Below are positions 32,771-44,800 of a stretch of 64,000 nucleotides of DNA, in pieces. The notes under the pieces are model-generated. The model was not told the origin of the DNA, did no database searches, and worked only from the letters and a program-made list of their open reading frames with translations. The stretch lies in the NCBI GenBank assembly GCA_958450365.1, contig CAUEEP010000741.1, positions 1,682,001 through 1,746,000 on the forward strand, written 5' to 3'. Position numbers and translations under genes: made by a program. The DNA comes from Mesorhabditis belari (lineage: Eukaryota; Nematoda; Chromadorea; Rhabditida; Rhabditidae). Every line of letters begins with the position of its first letter. Positions within the stretch are counted from its first letter, which is position 1.

Positions 32771-33309
32771 GTTTTCTGGTGGACCTTGTAATCTTTGTGG
32801 ATCAGTAGCATAGGTATTCTTTCAGTAAACCCCATGCTCCGACCTTTCAGATCTTCAGGAATTTTCCGCCCGGACTCATGAGACAAGAAGCCAAGGTAGG
32901 CCGGATCCTGTCAAAGGCCAGGGCTTGCGAGCCCGAGTACTCGAGCCCACAATCTCGACTAGCAATCTAGTGACTTGCGACTAGTAAAATAGCGACTAGA
33001 AAAAACCCTGCTCAAATTCAATATTCAATAGATTAGACTATAAAGAATTCGAAAATCCAGAAATTCCAGAAATTCCAGAAAAGCTATCCAGAAATTTCTC
33101 TCAAAAAGTGGATTAAATGTGTGAATTTCGAAAAATGAACACTGCCACGATGATGGGCATAGTCGATTACATGCCATGAAAAAGTTTCAGGAAAATCGGG
33201 GAGGATCGATTTTTCGATCCATGTGGTCCTCCTTATGGGAAAAATTCACTAGTCACCCTTTTGGTCGACTAGTAAAAATCGCTAGATGGAAAATCGCTAG
33301 ATTTTGATT
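32771..33309. other. Spacer, no gene
   Basis: Nothing recognised apart from short dispersed words (CTAGCGACTAG). Confidence 0.3.
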
Positions 33310-33735
33310 GTGGACCTGACCAGCAAGTTGGGACAGCCACACAGACGATCGAGGACCCGGCCAACAAGTTGGGGCAGCCAAACAGTCGATCGAGGACCCG
33401 GCCAACAAGTTGGGACAGCCAAACAGACGATCGAGGACCCGGCCAACAAGTTGGGACAGCCACACAGTCGATCGAGGACCCGGCCAACAAGTTGGGACAG
33501 CCACACAGTCGATCGAGGACCCGGCCAACAAGTTGGGGCAGCCAAGCAGTCGATCGAGGACCCGGCCAACAAGTTGGGACAGCCACACAGTCGATCGAGG
33601 ACCCGGCCAACAAGTTGGGGCAGCCAAACAGTCGATCGGGGACCCGACAATCAAGTTGGGACAGTCACGCAATCGATCGAGGACCAGGCCAACAAGTTGG
33701 GGCAGCCACGCAGTCGATCGAGGACCCGACCAGCG
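33310..33735. repeat. 41-bp GC-rich minisatellite
   Basis: About ten copies of a 41-bp unit (parts: CCCGGCCAACAAGTTGGG and CAGTCGATCGAGGA), each holding two short palindromes, CCGGCC and TCGATCGA. Period 41 shifts frame each unit, so three frames on each strand stay open by chance. It is the GC-richest block of the window and lies about 200 bp past the end of huntingtin. Confidence 0.95.
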
Positions 33736-33934
33736 ACGAAAATCTAGCGACTAGCGACTTTTCGCTAGATCTAGCATCTCATCATAGATCTTGTGGACCC
33801 GGATTCAGATCTGGGTCTGGCTTTTGACAGGCCCAGGGAGATTTGTATCCCTGGGCCACGGCAGCCAGGTTTAGGAACAACCTTTGGAACACATTTTCTT
33901 AAAACTAGCACATATCTTTAACTGTTTATTTATG

Positions 33935-36900
33935 CTATCTATTTTCACTCACCGATTCAGCAGTTTTCTGAAGTATCCAATCATGATAAAACGACCAATC
34001 AATCCCTTCTTGATCAAAAAACTCGAGAAGGAGATGAAATCTGAAAGTAATTCGTAGAAATGTGGTGCTGTATGATAAAAACATGGCCGTGCAGTGAAAT
34101 TTCGTAGCAAAATTGTTAGTGTGGGAATTGTTTTACCTGCAATAGACATCTGGATCGCCGCTAGCTGCTGTAAAAAGGAGTGAGACGGTGCAGAGTTTGA
34201 GATTCTCAGGTAACGCACAATCGAGCAATCGTTGAGCCAAAAACTCGGTCAACTCGAGGCACGAGGCGAGTTTTTGTTTGTTCCGTAACAATTCGAAGAA
34301 CTGAAATTGTTATTGGTTTTATGGTAATGTCAAAGCCCACCTCAAACATCATCACAAACATATGCTTGGCATTTTCAGGTAGTTGTCGTTTTTGAATTGG
34401 AATGAAATTGTCCAAGATCACTTCCAGAGCCTGAATCGATTTTTAGCTGAAGCTAAGCTTTGTTACAGTACCATTTCATCTTTGTAAATCCTTCGCAAAA
34501 CTGGCGGAAGAGCTTTCACCAACAGTTCGGCGTCCGAGAATTCACAACGTTTTAAGCTGAAAATTGTCAATTTAGATTAGGAAGATCTAGTATTTCAGAT
34601 AGCCAAAGTTTAGATTGTTACAGAAATTGTATAGGATTGTTAACAATAGGTAAATTGCTTAATAAAGAAGTAAAGGAATTAGCAAGAAAGGGTAGATTTC
34701 TGGAGATAGGATTGAACCCTCGATCTTTTGCTCTCCGGGCTATCTGGAAACCTTTGCTCTAGCCATTGAGCCTCTAGCCATTGAGCATCTAGCCATTGAG
34801 CCTATAGCCATTGAGCCTCTAGCCATCTAGCCATTGAGCCTCTAGCCATTAAGCCTATAGCCATTGAGCCTATAGCCATTGAGCCTATAGCCATTGAGCC
34901 TATAGCCATTGAGCCTATAGCCATTGAGCCTATAGCCATCTAGCCATTGAGCCTCTAGCCATTGAGCCTCTAGCTATTGAACCTCTAGCCATTGAGCTTC
35001 TAGCCATTGAGCCTCTAGCCATTGAGTCTCTAGCCATTGAGCTATCCGGTACCTTAGCTTGCCAAGAGAAAAAGGGAAAGAAGAAGAAGAAGAAGAAGAA
35101 GAAAGAAAGAAAGAAAGAAAGTAAGTAAGTAAGAAAGAAAGAAAGAAAGCCAGAAGGAAAATCAGTAAAGAACCTACACACTAAACGCCGACTCCAGCAG
35201 AACTTGAAATTTCTTGTAGCTGTTCCTCGATGGATCAATCTCTTCTAAAAAAGCTTTTACAACGCTTTTCTTTAAAGTTTACCTCTAAAGACACAATCGA
35301 CGAAGATCCGCAATGCGAATGGAAACTTTCCGGTGTGAACTTGGTAGTCTTGAAAGCTTTCTAAAACACATGTGAATTTATTACCTTATTACCTCGAATT
35401 TATCTTATTACCTCTTGCCACGGCTGCAAATTGATCAGCAAAAGCATTTGAGTGAAAGATCAATGACTCGATCCCTGTTGTGACCAATTCTAGCAACCAG
35501 TGAGGTAAGTTGACGACTAGGAGAACGTCGCAGAGTTTCTATAAAAATTAGATATTGGAAAAACTATAGAAGCAAGAGTTTTTAGAGAAAAAATGGCCAG
35601 TCCATTCTTGAAATTAAGTAAAGGTCCAAAGATAAGTTATTATTTTTACATAAATCTTAAAATAGTATTATAAAGATTCTATAAAGATTAGAGCCGACTG
35701 TTTTTAATATATAGATATTTCTACATCATATCTCTATAGCTTTTTGATTCTATGCATGCTGGGTGGGGCGTGGCCTCAATTTTGCTAGTGGCATTCCAAG
35801 TTGAAAAGTTGAGGAATGCTTGTCTGAATTAAGAAATAGCCGAGCTTTTGGGAGAATTGAACACAAACGTCGATACGAATGCTAAAGAAATCGACGATAC
35901 AAGCGATGATTTGAATCTTTTCGACTTTGATCTATTGATCTATTGATCTATTGACTATTGATCTTGCTGGCTAATTGTAACTTTTCATACCGTATTTTCT
36001 CTAATAGTAGTGCACCCTGGCGAGCCGAGTTGATGCCTATTTTACGGTTTCCAAGTTTTCACAGAAACTCAACACTCAAATCCCCCACTAGATCTCATCG
36101 TCAGCTACATTTTCTGACCCCACATCGATAGGTTCTCATAAGCGGTTCTCGAGATCTAGAGGAATTTAGGCGACGCTTAGAGTGCACTACTATTAGAGAA
36201 AATACGGTATTCTGTATTTTCTGTAATTGTCGTGCCCTCTCCCCCTCCGCCCGGCTGAGCCGAGTTGATGCCTATTTTACGGTTTCCAATTTTTCCCAGA
36301 AACTCAACACTCAAATCTCCCACAAGATCTCATCGTCAGCTTCATTTTCCGACCCCACATCGATAGGTTCTGATAAGCGGTTCTCGAGATTTCGAGCAAT
36401 TTAGGCAACGCTCATGGTGCACTACTATTAAAGAAAATACGGTATATAGATATTTATATCTCTATAGCTTTTTGATTCTATGCATTTTGGGAGTGGGCGT
36501 GGCCTCAATTTTGCCAATGGCATTCTATTTTCTTGGGTTTTCGACAACGCTGATTAAATTTCAAATAGTTTTAAGGCTTTGTTTTAAATTTAATTGCTTT
36601 GCTTTGCCTTCGCTTTTAATTAACATTTATAACAACGATAATAAAGTAACAAAAAGTAACGAAAAGTAACAAAAAGGCGTCGGAATAAAAGAATAAGATA
36701 TTTCTTGGCCTTCTTAGCCTATTTAGCTTAGCCTATTTGCCGCATGAATACCCGCCATTTCTAAACGAATGTATATTAGAAAGAAACTAAAGTTAAGCCT
36801 TGAAACTATTTGGAATTCAAACAGCGTTGTCGAAAACGCCAGAAAAATAGAATGCCATTGGCAAAATTGAGGCTACGCCCACTGTCCATCTCCAATGCGC

Positions 36901-38850
36901 ATAGCACCAGGTTTTTCGGGACCATGAAAATTGCACCGAATGGAATTGCCATTTACTAAGGCCCTTTCTGCGAGTCTCCTATCAAAATATAGCTCTTCAA
37001 TTGGGCTACACGATGGTATAAAAAAACACCAACACTACACACTCATACAAAAGACGGTACGTCGTTGTTAGTATTGCGATGTACAGTCGGTGCTCTCACT
37101 TGGCGGCCCTTTTTCTTTTACTAAACAACAGCTTTTCTAAAAGTTTTTTATACCATCATGTAGCCCAATTTACACAGTGACGCGATCTTGATGGTGCCCA
37201 AAATTATTGCAAAAATTGGTGGCGCCGTCTTATATACGAGCGCCGGCCTCATATATGAGCGCCGGCCTTATATACGTCGCACCGTACATCGCAATACTAA
37301 CAACGACGTACCGTCTTTTAGCCTGCTATTGCCTAGTCTTTTAAACCCTTTTTCCACTATGTACTTGATTGAGTGTTTGTTTGAAAGTCCCTTGAACTGG
37401 TTCTTCCATTATACGAAATGCTGTTGCCCAGAGAATCGAGTCGTAGCTGATTGAAGATGGGACACTAAAAACTTGGTAAATTTACGCTTTAACTGCTGGT
37501 TTAACTGCTGGTTTAACTGCTGGTTTAACTGCTGGTTTAACTGCTGGTTTAACTGCTGCTTTAACTACTAGAATCTAGCAGGATCGGGCCAAAGCGATCG
37601 TTGTGAACAATCTCTCAAAATGTTCACCTGTTTATCAACACTGGATCAGTAATATTCAATTGTTTCCCAATCTCATCAATCAGAAAAGCCGATGTGTATT
37701 GAATGATCGGTCGAAGCGATTCCCCAGCCATCGATTGAAGAAAGTAGAAAACTCCATGCAAAGTGGTTTCCCTATAACTGAGGTTTGTTTTTCCAAAAAA
37801 AAAACATTACTACACCTGACAGCTGTATATGATGATGTCAATCCAGTCTCGATGTAAATCATTAACTGTTTTCCCAGCTCCGTTTCGGTCATTTTTGGCT
37901 CAACCGATTCCTAGAAAAAGACTAGAAACGAATCTAGACAAACCAACCATCCCAACAACTGTCACTGATTTAAGAATTGAATAAATCAAGAATCCTAGAT
38001 CTGGATGATGAGACAAGATTCGACTGTTGTAGATGTTTTTCATTTGCTCATAGAGAAATGTATAGGAAGAGGAGTCGTCAAATAGATCCGACAGCAGAGC
38101 CATCTAAAATGGATAAACAATGAGCACAGTTTTACTTGACGATGATTTTTGGGATAGATTCATACTTTGTTTCCCAAAAAAAACAGGGAATCAGCTAGCG
38201 TATGTGCTGCAAAAAAAAACAATAACTTTATATATACAGTAGCGGACAAAGACCTAGCATGATTTTGCATTTCCCAGTAATTTTGATTATTTTTCTGTGT
38301 TTTTTTTTCTTAATTTGAGCTATAATTTGATTGAAATTTATTATTTTATTAATTTCAGTCAATGAGTCGCAAGAAACAACTGCAGCCTGCTATTCGGGAT
38401 ACGATTGTGGCTCTTCATCAAGCCGGTGAGAGACAGGATCCGATTGCTACCATTCTGAGGGTGCACCAGTCGACTGTTTCGAGAATTTTGAAGCTTTTCA
38501 GCTTTATTATAAAAAAACTAAATTATGCTAAGTCTTTGTCCGCTACTGTACTTTGTTTTTGTGAGAAACTGTGGATCAATCTTGAAAGCAAGACTTGTAA
38601 GCAATTTGTAGCCAAGATTTGTAAGCAAGATTTGTAAGCAAGATTTGTAAGCAAGATTTGTAACCAAGATTTTCGACAAGACTTTACGACTCACTGATCG
38701 AACAGTTGCTGATAGAAGCGGCAGCGAGATGAACTCCAATCCTCGACTCAGCCAATGCGAATAATTCTCGAAAAGTGCGCGCACAGAGGAGGCCGTGTCA
38801 AGCTCGCAATTCATCCGCAACAAGTATTCGGAGGTTGAAGCTCTGATCCT
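33935..38850 (-). CDS. HTT: HTT block 7: C-HEAT and C-terminus
   Basis: Exons 38850-38695, 38103-37948, 37910-37816, 37777-37628, 37446-37365, 35538-35412, 35360-35283, 35244-35178, 34556-34472, 34430-34341, 34300-34137 and 34040-33935, all in phase. Matches: LLSDLFDDSSSYTFLYEQM (human VVSDLFTERNQFELMYVTL); LHGVFYFLQS (human LHGVLYVLEC); LWATAFRIMEEP (human MCATAFYLIENY); LVKALPPVLRRIYKDEM (human VARILPQFLDDFFPPQDIM); VYCRFHLLLEFFDQEGID (human LFCLVATDFYRHQIEEEL). The final exon reads through a GTGAGT to TAG at 33935; splicing at 33952 to a further exon is possible but AATAAA follows at once. Confidence 0.95.
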
Positions 38851-41800
38851 CTAAAATTCATTTTTGGTTATATTGGTTTGACGGAAAAGTCCACCTTTTT
38901 GAAATTTCCTTTTATAAATGAAGAATTAGCCGATAAAGGTGTGGGTTTGCTTTAAATAAAAAGTTTAATTATTAGGTTGGCAATAATGAAATGTTGATTT
39001 GTTATTTTTTATATTTTGCAAGTTTAAAAAGCGAGGGGTAGGCTAATTTCCGCAATTTTTTTTGCGCAACAAGGTTATTTGCGCAACTGGGTCGTTTGCG
39101 CAACTCCCCATAACTTTCTCCTAAGTCGGCTAATCTTTATGATTTTGATTTCATTTTGTAGATCTCAATAAGTGCAACAAAATGAAACCAACATCATAAA
39201 GATTGGCCGACTTAGAAGAAACTTATTTGTTATGGCTAGTTGCGCAAGTTTGGCTAGTTTGGAAGATTACGAGCACGGTTCGAGGCCAGAAGTCGTGAAC
39301 GAAGCCAAACTGAGGGACGTTATTCAGGCCGATCCATGCCAATCTGCTTGAGATCTTGCGAAAATATTCCATTGTGATCATGTCACCATCGAACGCGATC
39401 TTTTTTTGAATTTACCGCCAAATCGGCAGTTTCTTTTGCGCCACCCTAATATTTTATTGTATTTTCTCGCTAGACTATTGATTGTGCTATATTTGATCTA
39501 AATAATCATTGCCTCATCTAAATAATCATTGTGATCTAAATAATCATTGCCCCATCGGTACCCTCTCACAGTGCGTGACTTTTTTTTCGCACACTAACTT
39601 TTTGTGAGTTAGCAGAATTTTTTGAAGTACGACAATACGACAATTGAAAATGATTTTTACTTCTTTTGCTTCTTTTAACTGCTCGACTTTGTGGGCCTGC
39701 AAAAATCCAAACACAACCCATTTCAAAGTTATTTTAATAACCCATTTCAAAGATTTTTTTGCAGAAAAATAATTGAACTTTCTAATAAAGTCGGTCGTAA
39801 ATCAATTGATGCATTAATTGCCTCTAAAAAGAGTTTGGAGAAAGTGATTCATTTTCACTGCATCAACGCAATAAGCCCATAAAAATCGCAGTACTCACCG
39901 GACTATTTGAGGGACTATTTGGCATCTTTTCATCTCTCAATACTCCAGTCAGATTCCACAAGGCAAGCGCTGAGAGTTGGCCTGGGCCATACTTTGAACC
40001 AACTTCGTGAATCTAAATACATTCTGATAAACATTCTGATAAATCCCATCTTTACAAAACAAATACCGTATTCTCTCTAATAATAGTGCACTCTAAGCGT
40101 CACCTAAACACCTACTTGAGCGATTACTTACTCACGAGGAACACAGTCGAATTCTAACACTCCCAAACACTCTCCTAAAGCTTGCTAGAGACTCAACTAG
40201 AGACTAAGCTCAACACCCACACTGATTTCAACTTTTCCTTCACAAGATTAACAAGCTCTTGCTTGTCCTTTAAAAGGAAATTGGTACCAAATTCAAAATT
40301 TTAAGTAAAGTTGAACTGTTTAACAAGTGTTGTTTAACAATTTTTCTCCCGACATTCTCTACTTCACCCGACTTCAAGACATTCTCCCGTTTGCGTAAAC
40401 CTTTTCTGTAGTTCGTATCCAATTTACCGTATTTTCTCTAATAGTAGTGCACTCTAAGCGTCGCCTAAATTCCTCTAGATCTCGAGAACCGCTTATCAGA
40501 ACCTATCGATGTGGGGTCGGAAAATGTAGCTGACGATGAGATCTAGTGGGGGATTTGAGTGTTGAGTTTCTGTGAAAGCTTAGGAACTGTAAAATCGTCA
40601 TCAACTCGGCTCTGCACTACTATTAGAGAGAATACGATATTTTTCACATATTCTATTTGCAACTAAACTTACTAGTCTCTCAATATTTCTGTTGAAGATC
40701 GTTTGCGGATCTTTGTCGTCGATCAATCGAGCTTTGATGGCACTTGCTTGTTTCATTGATCTAAATTTCATTGATCTAAATAAATAAATACTTGTAAGAT
40801 CATTAATAACAAACTTGTTTCGATGAGTTTCCGTTCTTTCGCGATGTTTCACGACAAAATTGCTGTTGAAAGTGTTTCCCGGTTCTGGATAAAGCAATGA
40901 GGACAAGAGAAGCTCTGTCAGACTATTGACTGCATTAGCTGAGGCTAGGATTTGCTCCGTGTATTGCTAAAAGAGATTTATCAAAATGTTCCTTTGATTT
41001 TTCACTGACCGATGCATTCTCTTGAGTCAACTCAGTACCAGTTGGTGTACTTGAGAGAACGCCGAATAGGCTCATCCATAAATCCTCGAATTGTTGCCGA
41101 GATGTCCATCCAAGCCAGCGTATCTGAAAATAGTAGTGATAAAGCTTAGTTCTTTAGCATTTAAGAGTGATTCTTATTTAAAGAGATGAGAGGTTTAACT
41201 GATCATTCCATCGCCGTAAATGTAATAGTCGCGTAGTCGCAAAAGCTTTTTAGATTTCATTAGACACCTTGCTAATTTTCAAAGCACCGATACTTTCAAA
41301 AGATGTGTATTTAGTACCAAAAAGTAGCCCTGAATTTCAGCTATTTTTTGATACATAAGCGAGCATTGTAGCATAAACCAGTGTCGAGAAAAACAAGTTC
41401 AAAGCTACACCTACACTACAAGCTACAGCTACACTACAAGCTACAGCTACACTACAAAGCACTCCACCCCGTCATTATGGGGGAGGAGTACGGTAGTACT
41501 TTACGTACTTTACGAGTACTTTACGGTAGTTATTGGGTTGACAGGTTGTTCCAAAGTCTGTCCTTGACTTGACTTTAGTTTAACTTTGCTTGACTCTTGG
41601 CCTAAAAGGCAAGCCAAAGTCAAAATGATGGCCGATGGATAATCCGATCTTGTCAACATCAATTTAAAACCAACTTGGCTTGTCTCTTGGCCTAGTAGAC
41701 AATGAAAAGTCAGACCAAAGTCAAAATGATGGCTGATGGATAATTCGATCTTGTCAACATCAATTTAAAACCAACTCTCCAAGTGAAATCAGAAAGCACA

Positions 41801-44800
41801 TCAACGTTGCACAAGAGATGAATGTTCACCAACGGAATAACCACTTGAGTCTCTCCTCTAACTTCAGCTCGAGGTTTCCATTCCATTCTGAACAAATTTG
41901 TACTGAAATTTCCCTCTATAGTATATCAATTTTCCACTAAAGTATGCCAAAGTTCCACTAAAGTATGCCAGTTTTGAATGAACCGTTTTCCAGCATAATC
42001 GAATGCTTTACTTTTTTCTTTCACCCTACTCACTTCATAGCCGTTTCTGGCACTAAAGCCATCGCGTGTAGAACAGGATGGCGAAAAATCGCTAAAGTTT
42101 TGAAATCAAAAACTTTACGACCACCAAATCGTTTACCACGAATCGTTTTCTCTAACTTTAGCACTCCCGGAGTTGCCATGTCGATTTTTTGTTTCCGAAA
42201 TAACATCACAATATACTGTACAATATCGAAAAGCTCAGATAAATGTTCTAAATGAAATTTTTGCAAATTCACTTTCTTTATGTACTCACTAAATTTTTCT
42301 GATTCACTAGAAAGACCCGTGATGTCAAGACCTGAGATGTCGCCCGTGTTGAATGGCTCGTGAGTGGACTGAAAAGGATCAATTGAATCTAGAGTTCTCA
42401 TATTTCTAATTTGCAATGAATTTGCATTTGCATGAAAATTTGCACGAATCAGAGCTATAAGTATTTAGTTTTTGTCATTTTAATCCATGTCAATTTAATA
42501 TGCGAATCAATATCTGCAAGTTTACGTGGGAAAAGTCCCCGGTACGTGGGAAAAGTTCCCGGTACGTGGGAAAAGTCCCCGGTACGTGGGAAAACTCCCC
42601 GGTACCGCTTTTTTACTAACAATGGGAGGTCAACAGAGTAAAGTGGCCAAATGACATGAACTGACAAATGACATGAGCTCGACTTTGATCTATTGATCTA
42701 TTGACTATTGATCTTGCTGGCTAATTGTTACTTTTTATACCGTATTCTCTCTAATAGTACTGCACCCCGCCGAGCCGAGTTGGTGACTATTTTACAGTTC
42801 TCAAGCTTTCGTAGAAGCTCAACACTCTAATCCTCCACAAGATCTCATCGTCAGCTACATTTTCCGACCCCACATCGATAGGTTCTGATAAGCGGTTCTC
42901 GAGATTTCGAGCAATTTAGACGATGATCAGGGTACACTACTATTAGAGAGAATATTCTATTATTCTATTAGGTTGAACCAGACATGAGCCGCGAGTTGAG
43001 TCGAGTTAGAGGTCCTTGACGATTCGACTTTTGACTCGGCTGACTTGTGACTCGACTGACTCGTGACTCACGTGGCTCGACTCGGGTCCCTTTTTACAAC
43101 GCCCATGTCTAGGCTGAACCGAATGAAACCGCCGCTAAATCTTTTGTCATTAAATGTTGATTGTTATCTAATCAATGTATTTTCATGTTATTTAAAACCT
43201 GTTTTCTTGCTTGTTTTCCTGGTTCTCCATTTCTCTTCTTACCTTTGAAGGAAAAGCGGATCATTGAAATCATTGAAAGGATCATTGAAAACAATGACGA
43301 ATAGAATAATTGTTGTTTTTCGCAGTACTTTAGCAATAAAGTTGTTATGTAGAAAAGGGCAGTTTCATTCGGTTCAACCCAATACTTTTTTCGTTGACTT
43401 TCTTTAGATTTGCACATTTTATTGGGTTGGTGAATTGAAAACTGCGGGCTATTGTCATATGTGACAGTTTGAGCACTTTCTTCAAAGAAACCCATTTTGG
43501 TGTCAATGGAAAAGTTGTAGAGAATCAAAAATCAAGCTTATATCCAAATTTTCAGAACGATTCAAAAACTGGTTTTCAAGAAATGCCAAATTTACGAATT
43601 TTCACAAAACTTGCAACAAAACTTGGATTTTAAGCAAAACTACTAAGTGTATCTTTTTGGAAATTTGGCTATAAGCCTAATTTTTGATTCTCTACAACTT
43701 TTCTATTGACACCAAAATGGGTTTCTTTTGAAGAAAGTGCTCAAACTGGGATCTCCAGTCTCCATCTCCAGTCCTCCATTTCTGAGTCTCACACACAAAC
43801 CAAAATCCTACTACGAAAGAGGAATCCGCAAATTGCCTTTAAAATGGTCAGAAATCGTCAATAACAATGGAAATTATTTGGAATGAATTCATGGTTTTAT
43901 GTTCAATAAATTTTAGTCCAAAGTCCCGCAGTTTTCAATTCACCAACCCAATATATGCTACATTTTATCCACTGGACTCTATTCGACACAAGATTAGCAA
44001 TGTTGGTTCTTTTCTTTTAACCTATCACAGTTAAATGTTTAAAACCTTTACAACTTACTGTGGCAAGAAAATAGGCAAGCTCGTGCAGAAGAACTTTAAG
44101 CGATTGCAAGTGGCAGAAAGGGTTCGATCGAAAGATCTCTCTTGATGACGGTGAACCGAGCAAAAAGCCAAGTCCCTCGATTCGATCACCAAGAACATTT
44201 AGTGGATGTTTTCTCTGAAGTAATTTGAATTTCAGAAATTTTAGATGATCTACTAATAGTCCGGTGGAGTATTGAATCAAAGAGTCGATCGATTCAGCGC
44301 TGAAATCGGACCAAGTCAGATTCGATGTCACTAACTAAAGGATTTTTTCGTCAAGTTTCATTGTCGACTTTCTTTTCTTACGATTGGTCCAATCTTTGAA
44401 TACAAATGAAGAGCTAAATGAGGATTTTGTGAGATGAAATCTTCTAAAATCTCGAGAATCTCTTGAGCCCTTGCATTGGCTCCTCGTTGCTCTTCAGGTA
44501 AGGCTAAATTTCGTAAAAATCTATAAAAATCTCTCATTTTCTCTCATTTTCTTCCATTTTCTTCATTATTCAGTAAAATTCTTTAAATTTACCTGATTTT
44601 GATATCACAATAGCTTCAATAGATTCTAAACAAATCGTGAAGAAGTGCTCTCGTTGTGATGGATGCTTAACAAACAAAAAAGGACTAAAAAAAATGATTG
44701 TAGAACTAACCAAGCTCTCGAAAATATCATATAAATGTTGTGTTGGTAGATGAGTGACATTTTGAAGAGTCGAATCGATTGGACAATTGTCGAAATGTTT

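Noticed and set aside
33253..33827. Overlapping 110-150-residue ORFs in six frames
   Set aside because: Produced by the 41-bp minisatellite; equal openness in several frames shows there is no coding selection.
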